Shown here: in pieces, positions 15,677 to 24,685 of the stretch
How positions within the stretch are numbered: the stretch's first letter is position 1
How the letters are laid out: each line of letters begins with the position of its first letter
Notes under the pieces: model-generated
Seen by the model: the letters and a program-made list of their open reading frames with translations, nothing else
What the model was told of the DNA's origin: nothing
Databases searched by the model: none
NCBI GenBank assembly: GCA_938016265.1
Contig: CALLWB010000139.1
Location: 1-34,649 of the forward strand
Direction: 5' to 3'
Origin: an uncultured Saprospiraceae bacterium
Lineage (GTDB): Bacteria; Bacteroidota; Bacteroidia; Chitinophagales; Saprospiraceae
DNA length: 34,649 nt
Position numbers and translations under genes: made by a program

Positions 15677-18600
15677 ATGGCACACAAATCAATATTTAAG
15701 TTTAATACGATTACATTAAAGTTTGGGGAAGTTGGGATGTTGACGACTTCACTGCTGGAACCGGAGGTGATTCGAGTGGATAGTATGCCGTATGTGCTCA
15801 CGGGACAGTTTGCACAGGCATTTCAGGATGAGGTGATCGATAAGGGGAATTATAAGGAGATTCTTAATTATACCCTCGAAAATGAACAGTTTGAGACTGG
15901 GGAATTTGCCGTGCCTTTTGCAGCAACTAAAAAAAGTCCGTATCCCGATTTTGAGTTAAAATTTAACTATTTGTATCAGCATAAAGCGGACGGTATTTGG
16001 GCATTGATTCCTGCGCTAGGTATTGAAGCGTTCTCCGAAAAGGAGGAAAAGCTGGAAGCCAACCTCATACAATCTGTCAAGGCCGAGTTTGCCCGCAAAA
16101 AAAGACTGCGCCAGGTACACGATATCATCTCCACGATTTGGTTTGATGGGATGGAGCTTTCTTCGCATGATATTCATATTCAGTTTAGAACGCCTTCTGA
16201 ATTGGAGGCGCTTTCTGAAGAGAAAAGAGTAGAGCTGTTGCCGAAAGCCGCAAAAAAAATGTTGAATAACCGGCAAATCCTGTATGGTAGAAAATCAGAG
16301 CTCCTTCAAATTTCTAGAAAACTGAAGGGCCAATTCAATAAAAACTTGTTGCTGGTAGGACCAAGTGGAGTAGGGAAGTCTGCATTGATTTGGGAGATCG
16401 TTAGAGATCGTGCCATATATAAGCTAAAACAAGAGATTTGGGAAACCACCGCCAGCACCATGATCAAGGAGTTGACCATGGATACCGGCTGGGAAGATAA
16501 CCTGGCCCACCTTTGCAAAGAGTTAGGAAAACGAGGCGATTTTCTGTTCATCAGAAACCTCTTAGAGTTGTTCGAAGTCGGCCAGTACGAAGGGAATAGC
16601 CTTAGTATGGGCGGGTATCTAAGAGAGTATCTAGGAAGGGGAGAGATCAATGTGATCTCCGAATGTACGGACGAAGAATTTGCCCGTATTGAGCAGAGCA
16701 ATCCCAACTTTACGCAGTTGTTTCAAGTTATTCGCCTCGAAGAACCAACAGATGATTTGGAGGAGATTATTACGCACCGAGTGCTTGATATTTCGCATAA
16801 AGAAGGCGTGAGTATCGAGTTGGAGGCAATCGATGAAACGGTGCGCCTGAATCGTCGGTATACACCATACTCTGGATTTCCAGGGAAGCCGATTCGATTT
16901 TTGGAAAGTATTCTCATCAATCAAAAGATTGGCAAAAAAGCTGGGGTTACTAAAAAACTCAATCGCAGTAAAGTCATTGAGTATTTTTGTGAAGAGACGG
17001 GCATGCCTCCTTTTATGGTCGATCCGTCCATCCCAATGGATATAAAGAACATCGAAAATTTCTTCCAGTCCAATGTCTATGGACAGTCCGCCGCGGTGAA
17101 TAGTGTACTAGATATCCTTGCTTCTGTAAAAACAGCCCTCACACCTCAAGGGAAACCAATTGCGTCCTTGCTTTTTGTGGGACCTACAGGAGTAGGAAAA
17201 ACGGAAATGGCAAAGGTAATTGCTGACTTTATGTTTGGTAGCAGGGAGCGAATGATTCGGTTTGACATGAGTGAATATTCGAACCCTTATTCGGTTACCC
17301 GATTGACAGGAGAGTCTTATTTTAGTGATGGGTTGCTGACTTCTGCGGTTCGCAGGGAGCCATTTTCTGTGGTTCTTTTTGATGAAATTGAGAAGGCACA
17401 CCCTCTGTTTTATGATCTATTGCTTCAATTGCTAGGAGAAGGCCGACTTACAGACAGTAGCGGGAAACTGGTCAATTTTTGTAGTACCATCATTATCATG
17501 ACGTCCAATATCGGCGCAGCAAACCTACAAAATGACAAAATTGGCTGGAAAAGTACCCTGGATACTACTGAAGTCACGGATCATTTTATGAGTGCCGTTA
17601 GAAAACACTTCCGTCCTGAGCTTTATAATCGGATTGATAAGGTGATTCCTTTTGAACCGCTGACACAAGCAGTAGTACAGAACGTCGTACAACGGGAAAT
17701 TGAGTTGTTCAAAAAAAGAGAAGGGATTCTTCACCGAAAGGTAGATTTAAACCTAGCAGATGAGTTGTTGGAGTACCTGGCTATCAAAGGGTATGATCCG
17801 AAATATGGGGCCCGTCAACTGCAGCGAGTCATCCGAGAAGAATTGATCATTCCGTTGTCACAGCGACTGAATCTCCAGAATTTTGATGATCACCTGATCG
17901 TCAGCATTAACATAAAAGACAACCAACCAGACATCCAAATAGAAATGGACCCGCTCAAAATTGATTTGTTGCTAGAGGAGCTGGAACGAAATAACTGGGC
18001 CGACCATGCGAGTGAACTCCGTCGTTCTATTCAACAGTTGCAAGAGGGCCGTTCGTTTGTCAAACTGTTAAGTAATTTGGACCTTCTGGAGCGCAAAAAG
18101 AAAAAACTCAAGGAGAAATTCTGGGCTAAAAAGGCCGATTGTGAAAATTATAGCAACTTGCTGGATACTCGAGAGCAAGCCATGAAAATGACGGCGATCA
18201 TTGAGGAATATGAAATGGAATTTGTCTTGATTTGTATGAATATGCGGGTCTACAAAACCAATATCATTGACAAAATTGAAGCTTGGAAAAAAGATTATCT
18301 GGCCCTGAAAATTGAGATTTTTAATCGCCTGAATCCACAATCAAATAGCTGTCAGCTGACTATTTTTGGTGGCGCACAACTGACTAAAATGGTTGATTTG
18401 TATTCAGATATTTTTTCCAGAAAAAAATATGAAGTAGAGGCCAATACGCTTTGGTATAGAGAGTCTTACTTCAATGAGCTGGTAGAGAAAAAAGAAGGCG
18501 AACCACCGACGCCTAGGAAAATGTATGTCAAAAATCCGTTTCACCACAAAGAAGAGGATTGTTTTGCACCACCGGAAGAAGGGGACCGTTTGATTGGCGT

Positions 18601-18919
18601 CGAATATCAAATCCAAGGGAGTTGCGCCTTTTTATATTTGGAGGAAGAAGCAGGTCTTCATCAATGGAAAGTGACGGACAAAAAGATCAATCGTAAGTTT
18701 GTTGTGCAAGTGGCTCCTAAGAAATCGCTTACCCCTGATAATGCACATTTACCTACTTTTTACGCCAACCGAATCGCCCGTCGCCACCTAGAAGATGGGG
18801 CGTTGATGGATAATGAATACAGCATTAACAGAGAAATCCAAAAGAAAAAATTTGCTGCTTTTATTGTTGATTGTTTGGATAAACGGTTTGGGGCGAAGTT
18901 GGATAAGGTGTTGTTTTGA
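15677..18919 (+). CDS. ClpB/ClpA-like double AAA+ protein with inactive first ATPase domain and release-factor-like C-terminus
   Basis: A 1080-residue protein. Residues 1-200 are an unfamiliar N-terminal domain, not Clp_N. Domain D1 keeps Walker A (GPSGVGKSA, about 227) but its Walker B reads LFIRNL (about 288-293) in place of the D-E pair, and the arginine-finger site reads NFTQLF (about 343), so D1 should bind but not hydrolyse ATP. D2 is intact: GPTGVGKTE (about 500), VVLFDEIEKAH (about 564), TSNIGA, RPELYNRID (about 645), GARQLQRVI. However, the usual GYVG pore loop is replaced by the shorter GESYFSDG. A helical stretch (about 760-860) and QLTIFGGAQ ... GSCAFLYLEEEAGLHQW (about 892-997) resemble domains 1-2 (PCRF) of peptide release factors, without the GGQ domain. 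It is monocistronic. It may remodel ribosome-linked or other complexes; function unknown. Confidence 0.88.
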   Translation: MAHKSIFKFNTITLKFGEVGMLTTSLLEPEVIRVDSMPYVLTGQFAQAFQDEVIDKGNYKEILNYTLENEQFETGEFAVPFAATKKSPYPDFELKFNYLYQHKADGIWALIPALGIEAFSEKEEKLEANLIQSVKAEFARKKRLRQVHDIISTIWFDGMELSSHDIHIQFRTPSELEALSEEKRVELLPKAAKKMLNNRQILYGRKSELLQISRKLKGQFNKNLLLVGPSGVGKSALIWEIVRDRAIYKLKQEIWETTASTMIKELTMDTGWEDNLAHLCKELGKRGDFLFIRNLLELFEVGQYEGNSLSMGGYLREYLGRGEINVISECTDEEFARIEQSNPNFTQLFQVIRLEEPTDDLEEIITHRVLDISHKEGVSIELEAIDETVRLNRRYTPYSGFPGKPIRFLESILINQKIGKKAGVTKKLNRSKVIEYFCEETGMPPFMVDPSIPMDIKNIENFFQSNVYGQSAAVNSVLDILASVKTALTPQGKPIASLLFVGPTGVGKTEMAKVIADFMFGSRERMIRFDMSEYSNPYSVTRLTGESYFSDGLLTSAVRREPFSVVLFDEIEKAHPLFYDLLLQLLGEGRLTDSSGKLVNFCSTIIIMTSNIGAANLQNDKIGWKSTLDTTEVTDHFMSAVRKHFRPELYNRIDKVIPFEPLTQAVVQNVVQREIELFKKREGILHRKVDLNLADELLEYLAIKGYDPKYGARQLQRVIREELIIPLSQRLNLQNFDDHLIVSINIKDNQPDIQIEMDPLKIDLLLEELERNNWADHASELRRSIQQLQEGRSFVKLLSNLDLLERKKKKLKEKFWAKKADCENYSNLLDTREQAMKMTAIIEEYEMEFVLICMNMRVYKTNIIDKIEAWKKDYLALKIEIFNRLNPQSNSCQLTIFGGAQLTKMVDLYSDIFSRKKYEVEANTLWYRESYFNELVEKKEGEPPTPRKMYVKNPFHHKEEDCFAPPEEGDRLIGVEYQIQGSCAFLYLEEEAGLHQWKVTDKKINRKFVVQVAPKKSLTPDNAHLPTFYANRIARRHLEDGALMDNEYSINREIQKKKFAAFIVDCLDKRFGAKLDKVLF

Positions 18920-19153
18920 TTTTGTTGTATTGAGTAGAGCGACTCGTTTTGCTTGAGGAAAACTGATGGTAGAGGATAGGTACAGACGGTACGATTTTCG
19001 ACCATTCACTATTTCCTCTATAAGAAAATAACCAATCTATGATTAACCAATAATCAAGTTAAGAGATAATTTGTTTGACGAAGTTGTTTACGTTGAGGAA
19101 AACCCTTACTAAGGTGCATTGTTCTTTTTCCTAATAACCAAATAACTGATCAA

Positions 19154-20035
19154 CTACTTAGTAGCAGTTCCGTTTTCTGCCGATTTGTCTTTGGCAGGGC
19201 GGAAAAGATGCAATAGATCGGCAACTCGTTGTTTTAAGTCGTTTCGGTGGACGATGAAGTCCAGGAAGCCGTGGTCAAGTAGAAATTCTGAAGTTTGGAA
19301 GCCTTTGGGCAGGTCTTTTTTAATGGTTTCTTTGATGACACGTGGGCCAGCAAAACCGATCAGTGCACCAGGCTCTGAGAAATTGATGTCGCCTAACATT
19401 GCGTAGGAGGCAGTCACTCCTCCGGTAGTCGGATCGGTCATCAAGGAGAAAAATGGGATTTTGGCTTTGGAAAGTCGGGTAAGTCTTGCAGAGGTTTTTG
19501 CCATTTGCATGAGGGAAAAAGCCGACTCCATCATTCTTGCTCCACCAGATTTAGAGATCAATAACAGCGGTACTTTATGTTCGATGCAGTAGTCAATCGC
19601 CAGGGCGATCTTTTCTCCAACGACTGATCCCATTGAGCCACCAATAAATTTAAAATCCATGGCGGCGATGACTAAATCGAGTCGATTTACTTTACCATGT
19701 GCTACGGAGATGGCGTCTGGGAGGTTGGTTTTTTCTTTTGCTTTTACGAGTCGGTCTTCGTAGGACTTCAGGTCGGTGAAATTTAGAAAATCTTTTGATA
19801 CCAGATTTTCGAACAGCATCGTATGCCGGCCGTCAAAAACAATATCAAAATATTCCGTTGATCCGATGCGCGAGTGATAGTTGCAGTCTTCGGTAAGACA
19901 GACATAGCTGTTCGCTTTGTGTTCCTTGGAGGTGATTGCAATTTTGCACTCTGGGCACAAATACCAAACGCCATCAGGAATTACTTTTTTCCTTCTGGTG
20001 TTAATACCTTCCTTTAATCGTTTAAACCATCCCAT
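19154..20035 (-). CDS. accD: Acetyl-CoA carboxylase carboxyltransferase subunit beta
   Basis: A 293-residue subunit that, with AccA, transfers the carboxyl group from biotin to acetyl-CoA to make malonyl-CoA, the first step of fatty acid synthesis. The N-terminal zinc ribbon has C27-P-E-C30 and a second pair at about C46 and C51; the second pair is spaced C-x4-C where C-x2-C is usual. The crotonase-fold body is typical: MDFKFIGGSMGSVVGEKI, SKSGGARMMESAFSLMQMAK, TDPTTGGVTASYAMLGD, GALIGFAGPRVI and the closing LLDHGFLDFIVHR. It lies 104 bases downstream of the aldolase gene on the same strand and could share its transcript, though TAACTTTA (20092-20085, one mismatch to the -7 box) may be its own promoter. 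Confidence 0.95.
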   Translation of the reverse strand: MGWFKRLKEGINTRRKKVIPDGVWYLCPECKIAITSKEHKANSYVCLTEDCNYHSRIGSTEYFDIVFDGRHTMLFENLVSKDFLNFTDLKSYEDRLVKAKEKTNLPDAISVAHGKVNRLDLVIAAMDFKFIGGSMGSVVGEKIALAIDYCIEHKVPLLLISKSGGARMMESAFSLMQMAKTSARLTRLSKAKIPFFSLMTDPTTGGVTASYAMLGDINFSEPGALIGFAGPRVIKETIKKDLPKGFQTSEFLLDHGFLDFIVHRNDLKQRVADLLHLFRPAKDKSAENGTATK

Positions 20036-20139
20036 AGATACTACTGTTAAGTTATAATCTTGCGCTTAGAAAAGGGGGTAAGATAAAGTTATCCTATTCC
20101 AAGATATGAATTTTTTTTGTCATAAAAGCGGACCGGGTG

Positions 20140-21198
20140 TTACGCCAAATCTACTTCCTTACATAAATAAACATCCTGAACTGCATTTAGCAATTCAATT
20201 CCTTCTTTTACTGGTCGTTGGAATGCTTTTCTTCCAAGAATAAGACCTGTTCCTCCTGCTCGTTTATTGATCACTGCAGTTGCGACTGAATCAGCCAGGT
20301 CGGATTCGCCGCTAGACGCTCCGCCAGAATTGATCAAACCTGCGCGCCCCATGTAGCAATTGGCTACTTGATATCGGCAAAGGTCGATCGGGTGGTCGCT
20401 GGATAATTCAGAATACACCTTGTCGTGTGTTTTTCCAAAGTTGATGGCCGTGTATGCGCCGTTATTGGTAGGTAGTTTTTGCTTGATGATGTCTGCCTGA
20501 ATCGTTACTCCCAAGTGGTTGGCTTGCGCAGTGATATCGGCGGAAGAGTGATAGTCTACACCTTCATGCTTGAAGCCAGGGTTACGAACGTAGCACCATA
20601 ATATAGTTGCCATTCCCAACTGGTGGGCATATTCAAATGCCTCGGCTACTTCAATGATTTGGCGGGAAGAGTTTTCAGAGCCAAAGTAGATCGTTGCTCC
20701 AACAGCTACCGCACCCATATTCCAGGCACTGTCGATTGTCCCAAACATTACTTGATTGTGTTTGGTGGGGAGCGTCAACAACTCATTGTGGTTTATTTTA
20801 ACTACAAAAGGAATTTTGTGGGCGTATTTTCTAGCCACAGTTCCTAGCACACCATAAGTACTTGCTACGGCATTACAACCTCCTTCAATCGCCAATTTGA
20901 CAATGTTCTCTGAGTCAAAATAATCAGGGTTTGGAGCGAAAGAAGCACCTGCGGAGTGCTCAATTCCTTGGTCTACTGGTAGTATGGACAGATAGCCAGA
21001 TCCTCCTAAGCGTCCATGATTGAACAACGTTTGAAGACTTCTTAACGTTTGAATATTTCTATTAGAATTGATCCAAATGCGATCTACAAAATCAGGCCCA
21101 GGCTGGTGGAGTCTGGATTTATCAATTTTATCGGTTTTATAACCTAATAAATGTTCTGCATTTTTGCCAAGAAGTTGCTCAATAGTTGAAAAGGACAT
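20140..21198 (-). CDS. fbaB: Class I fructose-bisphosphate aldolase (FbaB/DhnA type)
   Basis: A 352-residue enzyme that cleaves or forms fructose 1,6-bisphosphate in glycolysis and gluconeogenesis by a Schiff-base mechanism. Family marks: [20 protein letters not shown] (about 96-115), [12 protein letters not shown], a [20 protein letters not shown] strand, and the C-terminal [20 protein letters not shown] and [14 protein letters not shown] phosphate-binding region. The length suits the bacterial FbaB group. It runs toward accD on the minus strand. A -7 promoter box lies about 70 bases upstream (21270-21277). Confidence 0.93.
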   Translation of the reverse strand: MSFSTIEQLLGKNAEHLLGYKTDKIDKSRLHQPGPDFVDRIWINSNRNIQTLRSLQTLFNHGRLGGSGYLSILPVDQGIEHSAGASFAPNPDYFDSENIVKLAIEGGCNAVASTYGVLGTVARKYAHKIPFVVKINHNELLTLPTKHNQVMFGTIDSAWNMGAVAVGATIYFGSENSSRQIIEVAEAFEYAHQLGMATILWCYVRNPGFKHEGVDYHSSADITAQANHLGVTIQADIIKQKLPTNNGAYTAINFGKTHDKVYSELSSDHPIDLCRYQVANCYMGRAGLINSGGASSGESDLADSVATAVINKRAGGTGLILGRKAFQRPVKEGIELLNAVQDVYLCKEVDLA

Positions 21199-21269
21199 AT
21201 TGCGGTTGTTATTAGTTAAGGGTGAATTCGTGTTGTTTAATCTTTAGCCAGTTTTTTCTTTCAAGTGGG

Positions 21270-21277
21270 CAAAATTA
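21270..21277 (-). promoter_or_regulatory. -7 promoter box for the aldolase
   Basis: The minus strand reads TAATTTTG, a full TAnnTTTG match, giving a leader of roughly 65 bases before the ATG at 21198. No clear -33 element is seen. Confidence 0.45.
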
Positions 21278-21445
21278 GGAATTTTTTTTGTGGAATCTAG
21301 TACCTAACGAGAGAATACCATTGATTATTAAATGATTTATTCCTATTTGATTATTAATCAGAATGTTATTGATGTGTTTTTTTTAATTTGTTGGAGTGTT
21401 TGTAATGGATAATTAAAGAATTAGTGGTCAGAAACGTTTTTTGAT

Positions 21446-21453
21446 TACCTTTG
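21446..21453 (+). promoter_or_regulatory. -7 promoter box directly before the flippase (leaderless transcript)
   Basis: TACCTTTG matches the TAnnTTTG consensus and ends only 5 bases before the ATG at 21459. Transcription is expected to start on or next to that ATG, giving a leaderless or near-leaderless mRNA. No convincing -33 box is visible. Confidence 0.45.
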
Positions 21454-21458
21454 CTGCG

Positions 21459-22784
21459 ATGATGAAACTTAGTAATATCGCTTCATTTTGGCGGGATTTG
21501 GATAACGTCAAGAGTCTGCAAATCTTTCAGTTATGTAGGTATGGAGGGATTATTTTAACAAATATTCTTCTTGCTAAAAGTTACTTAGGGTTGTCGGAAA
21601 TCGGGGTTTATGAAACGTTGATGTTTCTGGCAACAGGTATTACTTTTTTCTGGGTTTCTGGTTTTTTGAAAGGGATGCTTTCTATTTATCCAGGGCTGAA
21701 TGTGGCGGAGCGAAAACGGTTTTTCTTCAATGTTTTCCTGCTGTTTGCTGGGATGAGTGTGCTGATGTCTGGTGTATATTTTGGCTTTCAGCGCTTGGTA
21801 CTTGGGTTGTTGACGGACTATACTTCGTTGCCCTTGTTCAATCTTTTGTGTCTTTTTATATTGATTAATACGCCGACCTATTTAGTAGAGTACATCTATT
21901 TGTTGACGGAACAGCCGAGGAAGATTGTTGGTTTTGGCGTCCTTGCTTTTGGGGCGCAGTTTCTGGCGGTTGTCGTACCAATTTATTTAGGCTATGGGCT
22001 GGATATGAGCTTTAATTTATTGATTGTGGTGGCTTGTGTCAAATTTGTTTGGCTGCTGTTTTTGTTGATGGAATATAGTTCTTTTTCGGTGGATTGGAAA
22101 TTGATAAAACCGTATTTGATCTTGACGCTTCCGCTAATTGCCAACTTTTTTGTGGTAGGTGGGGCGGAGTATATTGACGGGGTGATCATCCATCGGTTTT
22201 TTGACGAGGAGGTGTTTGCTGTCTTTCGATATGGAGCGCGGGAGTTGCCATTGGCGCTGGCGTTGACTGGGGCGTTTAGTTCGGCATTGATTCCTTCGAT
22301 TGCTGCCAATTTGGAGGCTGGAGTTCAGGAGATCAAGCAAAAATCCAGGCAGTTGATGCATGTATTGTTTAGTGTGTCGATTGTTTTGATGTTGCTAAGT
22401 CCTTTGTTGTTTCCCTTGGTGTTTAGCGTTGATTTTAAGGAGAGTGCGTTGATCTTTAATATTTATTTACTGTTGTTGATTAGCCGAGTTTTATTCCCAC
22501 AAACCATATTAATAGGTCGGCAGGAGACGAGGATTATTCTTTGGATTTCGTTGCTGGAGCTGATTGTGAATGTGGTGTTGAGTTTGATTTTTGTGCAATA
22601 TTGGGGGATTGCTGGGGTTGCTGTTGCTACGGTGATTGCTTATTTGTTAGATAAGGTGCTGCTGGTTGTTTATACCAAGAGGAAGTTTCAGATTGCTGTT
22701 TCTAGTTATCTTGATTTGAGGTTATATGGAGTGTATTCTTTGGGATTAGTTGCAAGCTTTTGTCTATCTTTGGTCATCTATTAA
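21459..22784 (+). CDS. Oligosaccharide/polysaccharide flippase (MOP superfamily, Wzx-like)
   Basis: About 441 residues with roughly 12 hydrophobic segments spread along the whole length, as in Wzx-type lipid-linked sugar flippases. ILTNILLAKSYLGLSEIGVY near residue 30 and the late GIAGVAVATVIAYLLDKVLL segment (about 385-404) are typical of the family. It would move undecaprenyl-linked glycans across the inner membrane for surface polysaccharide or O-antigen assembly. The ATG at 21459 (or 21462) is preferred over an in-frame TTG at 21441, because the -7 promoter box lies between the two. The base composition is rich in T and G, shared with the next membrane gene, which starts about 260 bases downstream. 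No glycosyltransferases are in view. Confidence 0.88.
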   Translation: MMKLSNIASFWRDLDNVKSLQIFQLCRYGGIILTNILLAKSYLGLSEIGVYETLMFLATGITFFWVSGFLKGMLSIYPGLNVAERKRFFFNVFLLFAGMSVLMSGVYFGFQRLVLGLLTDYTSLPLFNLLCLFILINTPTYLVEYIYLLTEQPRKIVGFGVLAFGAQFLAVVVPIYLGYGLDMSFNLLIVVACVKFVWLLFLLMEYSSFSVDWKLIKPYLILTLPLIANFFVVGGAEYIDGVIIHRFFDEEVFAVFRYGARELPLALALTGAFSSALIPSIAANLEAGVQEIKQKSRQLMHVLFSVSIVLMLLSPLLFPLVFSVDFKESALIFNIYLLLLISRVLFPQTILIGRQETRIILWISLLELIVNVVLSLIFVQYWGIAGVAVATVIAYLLDKVLLVVYTKRKFQIAVSSYLDLRLYGVYSLGLVASFCLSLVIY

Positions 22785-23045
22785 ACCTTACTTATTTTAC
22801 GATGATTAATCTCTTTTTTGTTAAGAATTCATTGGTTTATTGGGCTTTGGCGACTTCCTTTTGTATTCGCCCTAAAGGACGCAAAAAACTTGTTATTATA
22901 AACGGTGTGCTGGCTATAATAATGCCATCTCGCTTTGTTGCTGCATGGAGAAGGTTTGCTATTGGATAACATTTGGTTTCTATAGAATATATGTATTAAA
23001 CAATTCAACAACAACATTATCAAACTAAACCCGACATTAAAACTC

Positions 23046-24557
23046 TTGATTGCCCTTTTTGCGATTTACTTGTGTATGATTGCGCGGTGGGGGTACGAAT
23101 ATGGGAGGAGCGACCAGATGCAGATTCTATCGTACTCGATGTTTATGAATGATAATTCGTTGTTTGGGAAGGATTTTTATGTGCAAGGGATTCAGGAGAA
23201 AGTGCCGAATGAGCGATATGTGTTTGCGAAAATCATGTCTTGGTTTGGTGATAAGATGGAGGTGGCTTCCTTGGTGTTGCATGCTATTTTTACCTTGTTT
23301 TTGCTGTATTTGTTGTTTCGGATCGGGAAGGAATTTATCCGGACGGACTATTTGGTTTGGCTGGCTTTGCTGGTGTTATTTATCTTTTTGTACGGCTTCA
23401 ATCTTGGGGGGAATGAATTGTATTATAACACCTTTTTTGTCAGTACGCCTGCTAAGGTGATTGGCTTGTTTGGTGTTTGGCGATTTTTGAAGGACAAGTA
23501 CTTGTCTGCGTTTATTTTGTTTGGAATTGCTGCTATTTTGCAAGCGGTAGTTGGCCTGCAATTGTTTGCTACTTGTGCTGCCATTTTGGTGCTAGGAAAA
23601 CTATTGAATCGATATAACTATACCTGGTTGGAGATCGGGAAGTGGTCGCTAGGATTTTTGTTGACGGGAGGATTGTGGATTTTGTTTATGAAGTTTTTCT
23701 TTGAAGAAGCTAGTACGCAGCAGATCGACTTCTTTACGATCTTTTTTGAGTTTCGGGCTCCGCATCATTATGTGCCGGATGCTTTTTCTAAGAAAAGCTT
23801 TTTATTGTTAATTCCGATGACGTTGATTGGTTTTGGGTATTTCGTGTTTCACAACTTTAAGTTGGCGTCTTTTTTTCTGATTTCCTTTTTGGGAATGGCA
23901 GTATATACTCTAGCGTTTTACGGTTTGCGCGACGTCAACCTGGCCACCTTGCAATGGTTTAAGACGACCATTTGGCTAAAGGCATTTTCTGTGCTCGCCC
24001 TTTTTGCGATGTTGGAATCTTTAGTAGACTGGCTGGATGATCAGCGACTTCGTAGATTGGCATTTCCTGTCCTAGGTGCGGTGGGTGCTGGTTTGCTAGG
24101 CGTTTTACTGTTTTCTAGATCCCTCCTTTTCTGGAATGTTCCCTTCGATTTTGGCAATCAGTATACTGATGATCCGCGGGTGGATATTTGCTTGCAAGCA
24201 AAAGCAAAGACGCCCAAGGACGCACTGTTTGCCTATCCGATAGATTTTACTGAGTTGAAGGTGTATGGGGAACGCAGTGGTTATGCCGATTACAAGGCGC
24301 TCTCGCATCGGAAAGTGGAGATGCAAGGCTGGTATGACCGGACGAAGGCATTGTACGGGGTGAGTCGGGAGACGCAGCTGGCGGGCAAGGAAGTATTTGC
24401 GGAGGCACATGCCAATTTTCGGGCGTTGGATGCTGGGGATTTGCGGACGTTGAAGGAGCGTAGGGGGATCACACATTTGTTGACTTGGCGTGAGCATGTT
24501 GTTGATTTGGAGGTGGTTGCGGGGAATTTGGAGTTTGTTGTTTATTTGATTGATTGA
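23046..24557 (+). CDS. Polytopic membrane protein, DUF6798-like (GT-C-type architecture)
   Basis: About 503 residues. There are roughly 10 hydrophobic segments, then a soluble C-terminus of about 130 residues outside the membrane (DDPRVDICLQAKAKTPKDAL; YPIDFTELKVYGERSGYADY; MQGWYDRTKALYGVS). The overall plan, and NLGGNELYYNTFFVSTPAKV in the middle, resemble DUF6798/GT-C-like membrane proteins, some of which transfer sugars from lipid carriers. The catalytic role here is unproven. The start is uncertain: the frame opens at 22986 but contains no ATG before a TTG at 23046, which sits inside the first hydrophobic segment, so the real N-terminus could lie slightly upstream. The 261-base gap before it holds only a doubtful 55-codon frame (22802-22969). 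Confidence 0.78.
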   Translation: MIALFAIYLCMIARWGYEYGRSDQMQILSYSMFMNDNSLFGKDFYVQGIQEKVPNERYVFAKIMSWFGDKMEVASLVLHAIFTLFLLYLLFRIGKEFIRTDYLVWLALLVLFIFLYGFNLGGNELYYNTFFVSTPAKVIGLFGVWRFLKDKYLSAFILFGIAAILQAVVGLQLFATCAAILVLGKLLNRYNYTWLEIGKWSLGFLLTGGLWILFMKFFFEEASTQQIDFFTIFFEFRAPHHYVPDAFSKKSFLLLIPMTLIGFGYFVFHNFKLASFFLISFLGMAVYTLAFYGLRDVNLATLQWFKTTIWLKAFSVLALFAMLESLVDWLDDQRLRRLAFPVLGAVGAGLLGVLLFSRSLLFWNVPFDFGNQYTDDPRVDICLQAKAKTPKDALFAYPIDFTELKVYGERSGYADYKALSHRKVEMQGWYDRTKALYGVSRETQLAGKEVFAEAHANFRALDAGDLRTLKERRGITHLLTWREHVVDLEVVAGNLEFVVYLID

Positions 24558-24685
24558 GGGTTTAGTTATATAGTCTATGGATTACATTTCGAAATGACTT
24601 TTTTTATTAAAGTGAGATTTTTGCCTAATGAAGAAAAGTTTGTATTGTTTAGCAAGTTATACGGTATAAGTACAAAAAAAACTGA

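Noticed and set aside
22802-22969. A 55-codon frame between the flippase and the membrane protein
   Set aside because: No recognisable family, no promoter, and composition not clearly coding.
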